A stretch of 64,000 nt of DNA from Dyadobacter luticola. Lineage in GTDB: Bacteria; Bacteroidota; Bacteroidia; Cytophagales; Spirosomataceae. Below the pieces are notes generated by a model. That model saw only the letters and a list, made by a program, of their open reading frames with translations, was not told the origin of the DNA and did not search any database. The stretch lies in NCBI RefSeq assembly GCF_005860805.1, contig NZ_VCEJ01000004.1:1-64000 (forward strand), read 5' to 3'. Shown here one piece after another: positions 8,679 through 17,672 of the stretch. The translations under genes were made by a program, and so were the position numbers. Every line of letters starts with the position of its first letter. Positions within the stretch are counted from its first letter, which is position 1.

Positions 8679-9983
8679 ATGTCTACACTCACAAGCGTTG
8701 AACGTGATACCACCATTTTCGATCTGATCAACAGAGAAAAATATCGCCAGGAATCTGGTATAGAGCTGATCGCCTCTGAAAACTTCACTTCACGCCAGGT
8801 GATGGAAGCTTCGGGAAGTGTGTTGACCAACAAATATGCCGAAGGTCTGCCGGGAAAAAGGTATTACGGTGGATGTGAAGTTGTGGATGAAATTGAGCAG
8901 ATCGCGATTGACCGCCTGAAAGAACTTTTTGGAGCAACCTGGGCAAATGTCCAGCCACATTCAGGCGCGCAGGCTAATACAGCTGTTTTCGTGGCTTGCC
9001 TTAATCCGGGTGACAAGATTATGGGTTTCAACCTGGCCCATGGCGGACATTTAACCCACGGTTCACCGGTTAACATTTCAGGAAAATATTTTCAACCTGT
9101 TTTTTATGGGGTTGATGCAGAAACCGGTTTGATCGACTGGGATAAAGTGGAAGAAACTGCTGTAAAAGAAAAACCAAAGCTTTTGATCTGTGGCGCTTCT
9201 GCATATAGCCGCGATTGGGATTATGAGCGTCTGCGCGCAATCGCCGATCAGGTAGGTGCCTTGTTGATGGCCGATATCGCCCACCCAGCTGGTCTGATCG
9301 CCAAAGGTCTTTTGAAAGATCCTTTTGATCATTGCCACATTGTTACTACGACTACACATAAAACATTGCGCGGCCCACGCGGCGGTGTGATCATGATGCG
9401 TAATGATTTCGAAAATCCATTTGGCATCAAAACACCAAAAGGCGCACTTCGTACCATGTCATCACTGCTCGATTCCGGTGTTTTCCCAGGAACACAAGGC
9501 GGGCCGCTGGAACATATTATTGCCGCAAAAGCAGTGGCATTCGGCGAAGCATTGAGCGAGGGCTACTATAACTACGCGACGCAGGTTGCTAAAAATGCGC
9601 AGGCGATGGCCAAAGCATTTGTAGAAAAAGGTTACCGGATCATTTCAGGCGGTACAGACAACCATTTAATGTTGATCGACCTGCGCACGAAAAATGGTGT
9701 TGATTCTGGATTGACCGGAAAACTGGCTGAAAACACTTTGATCAAAGCGGACATTACCATTAATAAAAACATGGTTCCGTTCGATGACAAATCGCCGATG
9801 ATCACTTCTGGTATCCGCGTAGGTACTGCTGCGATGACTACCCGCGGATTGGTTGAAGCCGATATGGAACGCATTGTAGACCTGCTGGATACGGTTTTGA
9901 GCAATCACGATAATGATGCTAAAATTGCGTCAGTGAAAGGTGAAGTAAACAATTGGATGAAACAATATCCATTATATGTTTAG
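8679..9983 (+). CDS. glyA: Serine hydroxymethyltransferase
   Basis: PLP enzyme that interconverts serine and glycine and charges tetrahydrofolate with a one-carbon unit. It has the full family length at 434 aa. Visible hallmarks are [10 protein letters not shown] near the start, the [15 protein letters not shown] substrate loop (51-65), [11 protein letters not shown] (90-100), [11 protein letters not shown] (197-207) and the PLP-lysine motif [15 protein letters not shown] (Lys228). It has its own promoter box and stands upstream of a TPR membrane protein that also has its own promoter box, so the two may be separate units. Confidence 0.98.
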   Translation: MSTLTSVERDTTIFDLINREKYRQESGIELIASENFTSRQVMEASGSVLTNKYAEGLPGKRYYGGCEVVDEIEQIAIDRLKELFGATWANVQPHSGAQANTAVFVACLNPGDKIMGFNLAHGGHLTHGSPVNISGKYFQPVFYGVDAETGLIDWDKVEETAVKEKPKLLICGASAYSRDWDYERLRAIADQVGALLMADIAHPAGLIAKGLLKDPFDHCHIVTTTTHKTLRGPRGGVIMMRNDFENPFGIKTPKGALRTMSSLLDSGVFPGTQGGPLEHIIAAKAVAFGEALSEGYYNYATQVAKNAQAMAKAFVEKGYRIISGGTDNHLMLIDLRTKNGVDSGLTGKLAENTLIKADITINKNMVPFDDKSPMITSGIRVGTAAMTTRGLVEADMERIVDLLDTVLSNHDNDAKIASVKGEVNNWMKQYPLYV

Positions 9984-9989
9984 TTTTCA

Positions 9990-9997
9990 TAACTTTG
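9990..9997 (+). promoter_or_regulatory. Promoter -7 box for the TPR membrane protein
   Basis: TAACTTTG fits TAnnTTTG and lies just after the glyA stop codon. The leader to the ATG at 10022 would be about 18 bases. Confidence 0.5.
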
Positions 9998-10021
9998 CAC
10001 TCCAAATTCGAAATATTTGAT

Positions 10022-10723
10022 ATGAGCAAGAAAAATACGGACCAGTCCGGATTTGAAATAATTGAAAATCCGGATGCATTAGCCGGCCAGATCAATAAAG
10101 CAGAGGTTTTTTTCCTTAAAAACCGTAAGGTGTTGTTTGGTATTGGAGGGGCGATATTGTTGGCAATTGTTGCTTTTGCAGGTTACCGTTTTTATATCGA
10201 CGGTCAGGAGGGAACAGCTCAGAATGCGCTTGCGAGTGTTGTTTATGATTTCGAAGCAGATTCACTACAAAAAGCGCTTAATGGTAGCGGCGGAAACGAA
10301 GGTCTTTTGTCAATTGCCGACAGTTATAAAGGAACCGACGCCAGCAATCTTGCAAACTTCTACGCGGGCGTAGCATTACTAAAACAAGGTAAATACGATG
10401 ATGCGATCAGTCACCTGCAATCTTTCAGCTCTTCGGATTTGTTAGTTCATGCACGTGCACAATCTTTGATCGGTGACGCTTATCTTGAAAAAAACCAGCC
10501 GGCAGAAGCAATTTCTTACTATCAGAAAGCCGCTGACTACGAAAAGAACGAATATTTTACTCCGGTATATTTAATGAAATTGGCTTTGGCCCAGGAAAAA
10601 GCGGGTAAGCCTGCTGACGCGGTGTCTTCCTATAAACGTGTGATCGACGAGTTTCCACTTTCCTCGGAAGTGGTAAACGCGAAGAAGTACATGGGATTAT
10701 TGGAAGGACAGGTCGGCAAATAA
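10022..10723 (+). CDS. Tetratricopeptide-repeat membrane protein
   Basis: A 233-aa protein with a cytoplasmic N-terminus of about 36 residues, one membrane helix (about 37-57, VLFGIGGAILLAIVAFAGY) and TPR repeats outside. Repeat-like segments include FYAGVALLKQGKYDDAISHL, ARAQSLIGDAYLEKNQPAEA and LAQEKAGKPADAVSSYKRVI. The layout resembles YfgM-type proteins that assist the Sec translocon and periplasmic folding, but that role is only an inference from topology. I start at the ATG at 10022 rather than at an upstream in-frame start inside glyA. A terminator follows. Confidence 0.8.
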   Translation: MSKKNTDQSGFEIIENPDALAGQINKAEVFFLKNRKVLFGIGGAILLAIVAFAGYRFYIDGQEGTAQNALASVVYDFEADSLQKALNGSGGNEGLLSIADSYKGTDASNLANFYAGVALLKQGKYDDAISHLQSFSSSDLLVHARAQSLIGDAYLEKNQPAEAISYYQKAADYEKNEYFTPVYLMKLALAQEKAGKPADAVSSYKRVIDEFPLSSEVVNAKKYMGLLEGQVGK

Positions 10724-10744
10724 TGGTTTAACCATTCTGTTCCT

Positions 10745-10780
10745 AAAAAGGATAAAGCCGACAAAGGTTTTATCCTTTTT
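10745..10780 (+). terminator. Terminator after the TPR protein gene
   Basis: AAAAAGGATAAA (10745-10756) pairs with TTTATCCTTTTT (10769-10780) and ends in a T-run. It separates the TPR gene from ribH. Confidence 0.82.
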
Positions 10781-10825
10781 TTATGATGTGTTTTCAAGAT
10801 TTCAAAACCCCAAATACGAATCGAA

Positions 10826-11332
10826 ATGTCAAGCGCAGATAAAAATTTGAGCGTTTTCAAAACCGACGGTCTCCCTGATATCAGTTCAAGAAAATTCGCC
10901 ATCCTGGTGGCCGAGTGGAATTCGGAAGTGACCGAAAAATTGTTCGAAGGAGCTTACAATACCTTGATTCAATACGGTGCCGAAGCAGAGAACATTGAAA
11001 GAGGAAATGTTCCCGGAAGTTTTGAACTGACAACCGGCTCATTGTGGTACGCACTGCGCCGCGACATCGATGCCGTGATTGCACTGGGCGTAGTAATTCA
11101 AGGCGAAACGAAACATAATGATTATATCAATCATGCAGTAGCGCAGGGATTAACCAATGTTAGCCTAAAAACTGAAAAGCCAGTCATCTTCGGCGTACTA
11201 ACCCCAAACACCATGGAGCAAGCACTGGAAAGGGCCGGAGGAATTCACGGCAACAAAGGCGACGAAGCAGCCATGACAGCAATTAAAATGCTGGGGCTTT
11301 ATTCGGAGGTTGCTAGGCATGGGAGTCATTGA
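10826..11332 (+). CDS. ribH: 6,7-dimethyl-8-ribityllumazine synthase
   Basis: Penultimate enzyme of riboflavin synthesis: it joins 5-amino-6-ribitylaminouracil with 3,4-dihydroxy-2-butanone 4-phosphate. At 168 aa it is typical. Motifs seen are NVPGSFELT, LGVVIQGETKHNDYI (with the active-site His), FGVLTPNTMEQALERAGG and HGNKGDEAA. No other rib gene is near, so it is a stand-alone unit here. Its last codons already belong to the GTCATT repeat array that fills the gap to lysC, so the array has been placed directly at, or has grown into, the end of the gene. Confidence 0.96.
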   Translation: MSSADKNLSVFKTDGLPDISSRKFAILVAEWNSEVTEKLFEGAYNTLIQYGAEAENIERGNVPGSFELTTGSLWYALRRDIDAVIALGVVIQGETKHNDYINHAVAQGLTNVSLKTEKPVIFGVLTPNTMEQALERAGGIHGNKGDEAAMTAIKMLGLYSEVARHGSH

Positions 11333-11485
11333 TTGTCATTAGTAGTCATTAATTGTCATTAGGTCATTGGTTGTCATTTGTAGTCAGGTATTGTCAGGTG
11401 TTGTCTTTAATTGTTATTATGTTTTTAGCCCAATAAAAAAACAATAAATGACCACACTTGACTACAAATGACCATAAATGACAAG
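11324..11485. repeat. Snap-back array of about 10-nt GTCATT units, copy A
   Basis: Tandem units of roughly ten bases with core GTCATT (GATTGTCATT, AGTAGTCATT, AATTGTCATT, GGTTGTCATT, then TAGTCAGG and TTGTCAGG variants) run from the ribH stop to about 11420. After a short spacer near 11421-11440 the same units return in inverted orientation (AATGACC, TTGACTAC, AAATGACC, AAATGACA) up to 11485. The arms can fold back on each other. A second copy lies at 57141-57270 and shares the exact string GTCAGGTATTGTCAGG. Confidence 0.85.
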
Positions 11486-11518
11486 TATACATTTTCTAAA
11501 AAACCCATATTTAAAATT

Positions 11519-12877
11519 ATGCAAGTCTGGAAATTTGGCGGTACTTCGGTAGGGAAGCCTGAACGCATGCACTCGATCCGCGAACTTCTTAATGGTGATC
11601 CGAACCGGAAAATTGTCGTTTTGTCGGCGTTATCTGGTTCGACAAATGCATTGATTGCAATTGGCGAGGCAGCCAAAGCATTTGACGATACAAAAGCAGC
11701 GGCGCTGATTGAGGATTTGCGGACACATTATAATCTCTTCATTAAAGAATTGTATACGACCGAAGAGGGATTGTCGCAAGGCCAGCAGATTGTAGATAAT
11801 GAATTTAGCTACATTAAATCGCTGGTGGGCATCAAGCCTTTTACGATCAAACAGGAAAAAGAGCTCGTTGCAGAGGGGGAAATATTAAGTACCAAAATGT
11901 TCCAGGCTTATCTGGAAGAAAAAGGCGAAAGTTCAGTCCTGCTATCTGCACTCGATTTTATGCGCATTGATGCCGACGGCGAACCCGAGCTGGCAACGAT
12001 CGAGGAAAAGCTGGTGACGATCCTGAACCAATATACAGACAAGCAAACTATCATTACCCAGGGTTTTATCTGCCGCAATCCGCGCGAGGAAGTAGATAAC
12101 CTGAAACGCGGCGGCTCAGATTATACGGCTTCGCTGATCGGCGGCGCAATACGTGCGGATGAAATTCAGATCTGGACGGATATCGACGGAATGCATAACA
12201 ATGATCCCCGGATCGTAAAACGTACATTTCCGATTCGCGAGTTAACATTTGAAGAAGCTGCTGAACTGGCTTACTTCGGGGCGAAAATTTTGCATCCAAG
12301 CACAATTACGCCAGCAAAGTTACGCGGCGTGCCGGTTCGTCTGAAAAATACGATGCAGCCCGAAGCGCCCGGAACATTGATCGCCAATCAAACTTCCGAT
12401 CGCGAGATCAAGGCGATTGCTGCGAAGGACAACATTACGGCCATTTACATACACTCAACCCGTATGCTAAATGCTTACGGCTTCCTTCGTAGGGTGTTTG
12501 AAGTGTTTGAAAAATACAAGACGCCGGTGGATATGATCACAACCTCCGAAGTTTCGGTATCTGTGACGATCGACAACTCAGAAAACCTGGATAAGATCAG
12601 TGCTGAACTTCGGGAATTCGCTGATTTGGAGGAACATGACCGCGATCAGAATATCATTTGCATTGTAGGAAATTTCAGTGCAGACAAGGAAGGAATTGCC
12701 CTAAAAGTATTGGATGCATTGAAACATATTCCTATACGAATGATTTCGTATGGCGCTTCGGAGCATAACCTCTCGCTGCTGATCCACTCGAAATATAAGT
12801 CGGAAGCATTGAATGTGCTCAACGAGCGACTTTTCTATTATGAGGATGCGATGAAAGATATTTTCACGGCGCCCTGA
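11519..12877 (+). CDS. lysC: Aspartate kinase (monofunctional)
   Basis: Phosphorylates aspartate, the first step towards lysine, threonine, methionine and diaminopimelate. The kinase domain begins with the signature VWKFGGTSVGKPERM, and the FGAKILHPSTI segment lies late in it. Two ACT domains follow, as expected for feedback control by an end product (TSEVSVSVTIDN and IRMISYGASEHNLSLLI). The length from the ATG at 11519 is 452 aa, typical for a monofunctional enzyme; no homoserine dehydrogenase domain is attached. An in-frame start at 11468 lies inside the repeat array and is unlikely. Confidence 0.95.
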   Translation: MQVWKFGGTSVGKPERMHSIRELLNGDPNRKIVVLSALSGSTNALIAIGEAAKAFDDTKAAALIEDLRTHYNLFIKELYTTEEGLSQGQQIVDNEFSYIKSLVGIKPFTIKQEKELVAEGEILSTKMFQAYLEEKGESSVLLSALDFMRIDADGEPELATIEEKLVTILNQYTDKQTIITQGFICRNPREEVDNLKRGGSDYTASLIGGAIRADEIQIWTDIDGMHNNDPRIVKRTFPIRELTFEEAAELAYFGAKILHPSTITPAKLRGVPVRLKNTMQPEAPGTLIANQTSDREIKAIAAKDNITAIYIHSTRMLNAYGFLRRVFEVFEKYKTPVDMITTSEVSVSVTIDNSENLDKISAELREFADLEEHDRDQNIICIVGNFSADKEGIALKVLDALKHIPIRMISYGASEHNLSLLIHSKYKSEALNVLNERLFYYEDAMKDIFTAP

Positions 12878-12923
12878 TAGCATTTCTTTCATATTTATTG
12901 CTAAAAGCGACTAGCTAAGCCAG

Positions 12924-14216
12924 ATGTTACAAACGAATTTCATTCGAGAAAACCGCGATCTGACGATTGCCGGATTGATAAAAAAACATTTCAAGGACGC
13001 TGAAAATGCGGTGGATCGGATCATTGACCTGGACCGCAAACGCCGCGAAGTGCAGCAGGCATTAGACGAAACATTGGCCGCCTCCAACAACAAAGCCAAG
13101 GAAATCGGCGCATTGATGAAGGCCGGACAAAAAGCCGAGGCAGAAGCTGCCAAAGCAGACACCGCCGCTTTGAAAGAAAGATCCAAATCGCTTGACGAAG
13201 AACATAAAGTGATCGAAACCAGCTTGCTGGAGGAGCTAGTAAAACTGCCAAATTTACCGCACGAAAGTGTACCAGAAGGCCGCGCTGCCGAGGATAATGT
13301 GACCGTCGAGGAAACCGGCGAAAAGCCAACATTACCGGCTGGTGCATTGCCGCATTGGGATTTAATCAAAAAATTAGGGCAAAACCAGGCTCCGATCATT
13401 GATTTTGAATTGGGTAACAAAATTACCGCGGCTGGTTTTCCGGTCTATAAAGGAAAAGCCGCAAGATTGCAGCGTGCGATGATCTCTTTTTTCCTGGATG
13501 AAGCCGGAAAAGCAGGTTACACAGAAGTGCAGCCGCCGATTGTAGTGAATGCTGATTCTGGTTTTGCCACCGGCCAGTTACCCGACAAAGAAGGTCAGAT
13601 GTACCACGATGCCGCTGATGATTTGTATCTGATCCCGACTGCCGAAGTTCCGGTCACAAACTTATATCGCGATGTGATTGTCGCAGAAAGCGAGTTACCT
13701 GTTAAAAATGTGGCTTACACGCCTTGTTTTCGTCGGGAAGCTGGGAGCTGGGGGGCTCATGTAAGAGGATTGAACAGGCTGCACCAGTTTGATAAAGTGG
13801 AAATCGTGCAGATCAATCGTCCCGAAGATTCTTACAAAGCCTTGGACGAAATGGTGAATCACGTGAAAAACCTGCTCGGGAAACTGGAATTACCTTATCG
13901 CATTCTCCGTCTCTGCGGCGGCGATATGGGTTTTACGTCTGCGCTGACTTACGATTTCGAAGTTTGGTCCGCTGGTCAGGAGCGCTGGCTGGAATGCAGC
14001 TCAGTTTCCAATTTTGAAACTTACCAGGCGAGCCGTTTGAAATTGCGTTACAAAAATGCTGATAAGAAAACACAGCTGCTGCATACATTAAACGGTTCGG
14101 CGCTGGCATTGCCCCGGATTTTGGCTGCATTGTTGGAAAATAACCAGCAGGCGGACGGTACCGTAAAAGTGCCGGCTATTTTGGTGCCTTATTGCGGTTT
14201 TGATGTGATTGAGTAG
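12924..14216 (+). CDS. serS: Seryl-tRNA synthetase
   Basis: Class II synthetase that charges tRNA-Ser. The N-terminal 110 residues form the long helical arm: charged, Ala/Glu/Lys rich, with DLDRKRREVQQALDE. The catalytic domain shows class II motif 2 (CFRREAGSWGAHVRGLNRLH) and motif 3 (LNGSALALPRILAALLE). The TAEVP segment (LIPTAEVPVTNLY) of the active site is present. 430 aa is the usual length. The start is ATG, 46 bases after lysC, so the two may share a transcript. A terminator follows. Confidence 0.97.
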   Translation: MLQTNFIRENRDLTIAGLIKKHFKDAENAVDRIIDLDRKRREVQQALDETLAASNNKAKEIGALMKAGQKAEAEAAKADTAALKERSKSLDEEHKVIETSLLEELVKLPNLPHESVPEGRAAEDNVTVEETGEKPTLPAGALPHWDLIKKLGQNQAPIIDFELGNKITAAGFPVYKGKAARLQRAMISFFLDEAGKAGYTEVQPPIVVNADSGFATGQLPDKEGQMYHDAADDLYLIPTAEVPVTNLYRDVIVAESELPVKNVAYTPCFRREAGSWGAHVRGLNRLHQFDKVEIVQINRPEDSYKALDEMVNHVKNLLGKLELPYRILRLCGGDMGFTSALTYDFEVWSAGQERWLECSSVSNFETYQASRLKLRYKNADKKTQLLHTLNGSALALPRILAALLENNQQADGTVKVPAILVPYCGFDVIE

Positions 14217-14243
14217 ACGCTGGTTTTCAGAAAAATACAAGGT

Positions 14244-14273
14244 TAGCCTTCACATTTTGTGAGGGCTATTTTG
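14244..14273 (+). terminator. Terminator of serS
   Basis: TAGCCTTCACA (14244-14254) pairs with TGTGAGGGCTA (14258-14268), with one G-T wobble and a three-base loop. TTTTG-TT follows. Confidence 0.8.
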
Positions 14274-14392
14274 TTATAAAAGCTTAACCCACATTTGCCT
14301 AGCGTGAAAGCTCATATTCAGGGAGTCGCCGTTTAAAAAATGATTTCAGCCGAAGAATAAACAGAATCCTTAAAATAGATAATGCGGGGCAT

Positions 14393-14405
14393 ATTTGAAT
14401 CAAAT
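14393..14405. promoter_or_regulatory. Small palindrome upstream of the orphan gene
   Basis: ATTTGA-A-TCAAAT is a perfect 6-1-6 palindrome 12 bases before the ATG at 14417. It could be an operator, though such short AT-rich dyads also arise by chance. Confidence 0.3.
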
Positions 14406-14416
14406 GCACTTAGGAA

Positions 14417-14878
14417 ATGAACAAAGTCTTTGATCAAATTGCGTATAGCTTATCTTCTCACGGCAAACAAATAAGGTCCGATACTATAAAACGTCTCATA
14501 AGAGAGGGTGATCCTGAAACGTTGTCATTTGTCCTTAATTTGCTAAAACAGACCGCTGTGCCTAATGGATATCCATTAATTATCCATGCTATGGGTAAAT
14601 CCCGTAATCCAATTTATACCGATGCACTGTTGAATGTTGAATACAAAAATTACGAGTTGACAATAAATGCGTTAATAAAACTGGGAGTTTTTGATCAATA
14701 TGCCTGCTTTTTTTTATCACGAAAAGATATGAAAATGAAGTTACGTTATGCGGCGAAATTTATAAGTCCCAGGCTAATATTAGAACTCTGTCAGGTAGGA
14801 AAGCTTGATGACATCTTGAAAGCCAAATCGTTGTATGCCGCAATTTGGAAAGTAATGGTGGCCAAAGCAAATTTCTAA
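14417..14878 (+). CDS. Hypothetical protein, HEAT-like helical repeats
   Basis: 153 aa, not recognised. The sequence is almost all helical. Its paired amphipathic helices resemble short HEAT repeats: RSDTIKRLIREGDPETLSFVLNLL, TDALLNVEYKNYELTINALIKLG and LRYAAKFISPRLILELCQVG. There is no signal peptide or membrane helix. The gene and its flanks are visibly richer in A and T than the neighbours, and the gene stands alone between serS and the converging glycosyltransferase genes. This would fit a recently acquired gene, for instance an immunity-type or orphan protein, but nothing in the sequence proves this. Confidence 0.6.
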   Translation: MNKVFDQIAYSLSSHGKQIRSDTIKRLIREGDPETLSFVLNLLKQTAVPNGYPLIIHAMGKSRNPIYTDALLNVEYKNYELTINALIKLGVFDQYACFFLSRKDMKMKLRYAAKFISPRLILELCQVGKLDDILKAKSLYAAIWKVMVAKANF

Positions 14879-14976
14879 AAATGAGTAGGCTATTAGATAA
14901 TAATTCTTCTGCCTATCATATTGAAGGCAATAACCTGCCAAATAAAATGCAGCAGATTTGGTTTACCCTGAGAAAG

Positions 14977-16218
14977 TTAAACAGCCAGTTTCTTCGGAAA
15001 TGCCAGCCAGATAAAATACCCCGTCAAACCAACAATGCTTACCTGCATCAGATAGTCAATCAACAAATCCGAAGAGGCGAATGTATCGCCTGGCGTCATG
15101 TAGCAGGGCATGCCCAGGCGCCACCAGAAGGAGGGGTGGATGACGCAGAGGAGATTGAAAATGAAAAGCAGCGAAATCTGGGTTTTGTTTTTCCAGTTGA
15201 TCACATCAAAAACCAGCGGTATCAGGAAAAGGAAAATGTAATTGCTGTACGCACTTTGCTGGACGATCATCATGGTCGCGTAAAGTACGATCCAGACGCG
15301 GGAAAGCATTACCCTGAAATCAGCATTACGAAGGCGCCAGGCTGAAAGACAAGCCAGCCCGACGGAAATGGTCAGTCCGACCCAGTTCCAGAATTTCTCA
15401 CCGACGCCAATGTTGTTCAAAAACCAGGGATTGATCACAGACTGAATGTTTGGCGCGCGCAATGTTTTGGCTTCGTCCAGCGGCTGCATAAATTCCCAGC
15501 CGACGATCGGGTACAAAATAGCCAGCGACGCAACTCCGATAATCGCAATCGGAATCAGGAAGCGGATTTTTTCTTTTTCAAGAATAAAAAGCGGGAGGAA
15601 GATCAGGATAAAAATGGCCTTGGTCATCAATAGCCCGATCGCCAGGATGGCAGCATACCATTCGACGCGCAATGTCCGCTCTCTGGCCCAATAAGCAAGT
15701 GTCACGAAAAGCCACATCCAGACATCTTCCTGAGCGCCGATTACGCATAGTACCAGCGAGCCGGGCAGCAGCAGATAAATGATCGATTTGACCAACATTG
15801 CCCCTTTTGATTGGAACGGCCGGAAAAAATGGTAGGATATCAGCAGCGCGACGCCGTCCATGATCGCCATCGTGAGCACGATCATTTTCGGATCATACCA
15901 GAGTTTGACAAAAATCCCCAGAAAATAGGCGTATAAAGGCGAGTAAGGTGACCAAAAGTCGCGGTAAACCGCCTGGCCCTGAGAGGCTTTGCTGGCTTCG
16001 TCCCAGAATCCGTTTACATCGGAAGTCGGCTGCAATCCTGCAATAAGATAAGTCGCAATAAATGGTAACAAACGCAGCAGAATCCAGCTTACCGAAAGTA
16101 CCGTAGTGACCGATTTACCTTCCAGCCAGCGGGTTAATGTTTCTTTTTTGAAAAGAATGAGCGCCGTGCCAAGTAGGCACAGCAGGCTGATGGCCAGTTT
16201 TGCGATTACAATGCTCAT
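14977..16218 (-). CDS. Polytopic membrane glycosyltransferase-like protein
   Basis: 413 aa with about ten membrane helices. The first extracytoplasmic loop carries DVNGFWDEASKASQGQAVYR followed by DFWSPYSPLYAY. That layout is typical of GT-C type polyprenyl-phosphate sugar transferases of the GT87/GT39 kind, with acidic residues for metal or substrate binding in loop 1. The gene is paralogous to its upstream neighbour, which has the same YRDFWS-PLYAY signature, and the two overlap by four bases (ATGA), so they are translationally coupled. Substrate unknown; lipid-linked mannose or a similar sugar is a reasonable guess. Confidence 0.75.
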   Translation of the reverse strand: MSIVIAKLAISLLCLLGTALILFKKETLTRWLEGKSVTTVLSVSWILLRLLPFIATYLIAGLQPTSDVNGFWDEASKASQGQAVYRDFWSPYSPLYAYFLGIFVKLWYDPKMIVLTMAIMDGVALLISYHFFRPFQSKGAMLVKSIIYLLLPGSLVLCVIGAQEDVWMWLFVTLAYWARERTLRVEWYAAILAIGLLMTKAIFILIFLPLFILEKEKIRFLIPIAIIGVASLAILYPIVGWEFMQPLDEAKTLRAPNIQSVINPWFLNNIGVGEKFWNWVGLTISVGLACLSAWRLRNADFRVMLSRVWIVLYATMMIVQQSAYSNYIFLFLIPLVFDVINWKNKTQISLLFIFNLLCVIHPSFWWRLGMPCYMTPGDTFASSDLLIDYLMQVSIVGLTGYFIWLAFPKKLAV

Positions 16219-17486
16219 GCTGGCCGCAGGTTTTCGGAGAGGACTACTTTCCGATATGTTTCACGTAAGATCCAGAGGAAGCATAGCACATTCAGGATCT
16301 GCAAAATGTATTCGAAAAGGAAAGACGGGTCACCGAACACGACCAGCGATTTGTAGGCGGGCTGTTTAATATAAACCCAAACAAAAGGCTGCACGACCGT
16401 AAGCCAGTTCAATGCCAGCAGAACTGCAACGTGCCACGTTTTACGAATGTCGATGATTTCAAAAAGAAGCGCCATTAAATAGGCAATCACATACGCGCCC
16501 ATCGCGCTGGCCTGGAAAATCATCATGCAAACAAAGCAGGCAATAAAAAGTCCCGGCAAAACCTGGTTGACGTGTTTGTGTCGCGCTTTGAATGCAAAGT
16601 AAGCAGGAATGAAAACGGTGAAGAGCAAACCGATCCAATTGATCAATGTTGACTTTTTCTCATCGATCGGGAATATCATTTCAACAAACGGCCGGCTTAC
16701 TGAAAACAAATTGGGTGTCATCAGTTGCTCGGTATGCTGGATCGGCATTAGGAAAAGGTCGCCGATTTGCCAGTATAGAAATCCCACCGCAGGTAACCCG
16801 ATCGCTGCCATTACGAGCAGCATTTTAACCGGTTTTTTGACACTAATTAATAATGCCGGCAGCAGAAAAATGAATGTTACCTTAATAGTCAGCAAAGCGA
16901 GCGCGTACAAAATACCGGCGCCAACTTCGTAATTGACGGTTTGTTTCAATGTATACCGCCAAATCAGCAGCGCCGCGCCCCAGAACCAAACTTCCTCCTG
17001 GCCATCGACCAGAATGTACATAAATGCTGCGGGCAGCATGAGGTAAATGATTGCCAGCTGCAATGCCCGGGTAGAGCGCTTCTTATAGGTTTGATAAGTC
17101 AACCATAAAATCCCGCTTTCCATCAAAACCATAAAAAGTACGATCGCGCGCGAATTGTGCCAGATCCAGACAGGGATACTTATAATGTAGGCATAAAGTG
17201 GCGCGTGGTACGACCAGAAATCACGGTATACAAAACCGCCGGCTTTCGCGGCTTCGGCTTTGTAAAAAAAGAAAGGTATATCGCCGCGGGGATCTTCGTT
17301 AATGATGAGGAAAATGCCGATCCAGGGAATCAGGCGAAGTAAGACAAAACCAAGTCCAAAGACCAGCTTTTCATTTTCCTGCTGCCACTTGAAAAAAAGG
17401 TCGGTTTTGCTGATAGTCCATACGATTCCGAGCGTTAATCCAAGGTTAATGAAAAGCTTAATGTAAAAAATAGTGAGTATGGGCAT
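16215..17486 (-). CDS. Polytopic membrane glycosyltransferase-like protein
   Basis: 423 aa from the ATG at 17486; a TTG at 17513 in the same frame would add nine residues but overlaps the promoter box. Hydrophobic helices fill the protein. Loop 1 holds DIPFFFYKAEAAKAGGFVYR then DFWSYHAPLYAYI, matching the downstream paralogue. QEEVWFWGAALLIWRY also matches the paralogue's QEDVWMWLFVTLAYW. Together the two look like a duplicated pair, perhaps acting in sequence or as a heteromer in lipid-linked sugar transfer. The stop overlaps the next start by four bases. Confidence 0.75.
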   Translation of the reverse strand: MPILTIFYIKLFINLGLTLGIVWTISKTDLFFKWQQENEKLVFGLGFVLLRLIPWIGIFLIINEDPRGDIPFFFYKAEAAKAGGFVYRDFWSYHAPLYAYIISIPVWIWHNSRAIVLFMVLMESGILWLTYQTYKKRSTRALQLAIIYLMLPAAFMYILVDGQEEVWFWGAALLIWRYTLKQTVNYEVGAGILYALALLTIKVTFIFLLPALLISVKKPVKMLLVMAAIGLPAVGFLYWQIGDLFLMPIQHTEQLMTPNLFSVSRPFVEMIFPIDEKKSTLINWIGLLFTVFIPAYFAFKARHKHVNQVLPGLFIACFVCMMIFQASAMGAYVIAYLMALLFEIIDIRKTWHVAVLLALNWLTVVQPFVWVYIKQPAYKSLVVFGDPSFLFEYILQILNVLCFLWILRETYRKVVLSENLRPA

Positions 17487-17510
17487 GGACAAATTTGTCG
17501 TAACGAAGCG

Positions 17511-17518
17511 CAAACTTA
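17511..17518 (-). promoter_or_regulatory. Promoter -7 box for the glycosyltransferase pair
   Basis: Minus-strand TAAGTTTG matches TAnnTTTG, about 24 bases before the ATG at 17486. Confidence 0.45.
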
Positions 17519-17582
17519 AGACAAGTTTTCTTGAAAATGAGCAGCAAAACCCAAAGTTTTAATCGGTTAGCAAATTGTATGC

Positions 17583-17613
17583 TTGCATACCTTTTGCCAA
17601 AAACCTATTTTTG
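17583..17613 (+). promoter_or_regulatory. Promoter of the acyl-CoA dehydrogenase gene
   Basis: TTG (17583-17585), 20 bases, then TATTTTTG (17606-17613). Both the sequence and the spacing match the Bacteroidota -33/-7 promoter. The leader would be about 53 bases. Confidence 0.6.
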
Positions 17614-17672
17614 ATTTAAGTCATCCACCACATTCCATGCTGTTTACAGCATGAGCTGCATCGAAAACCATT

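Noticed and set aside
11324-11420. Tandem GTCATT units considered as a CRISPR array
   Set aside because: Units are only about ten bases with no unique spacers between them, they recur in inverted orientation and no cas gene is near.
12911-13420. Minus-strand open frame of 169 codons, Ser/Ala rich
   Set aside because: Antisense to the serS helical arm; composition is that expected from an opposite-strand reading of Lys/Ala codons.
14845-15345. Plus-strand open frame of 166 codons
   Set aside because: All but its first 130 bases are antisense to a clear polytopic membrane protein gene; only the opening stretch is noted as a possible remnant.
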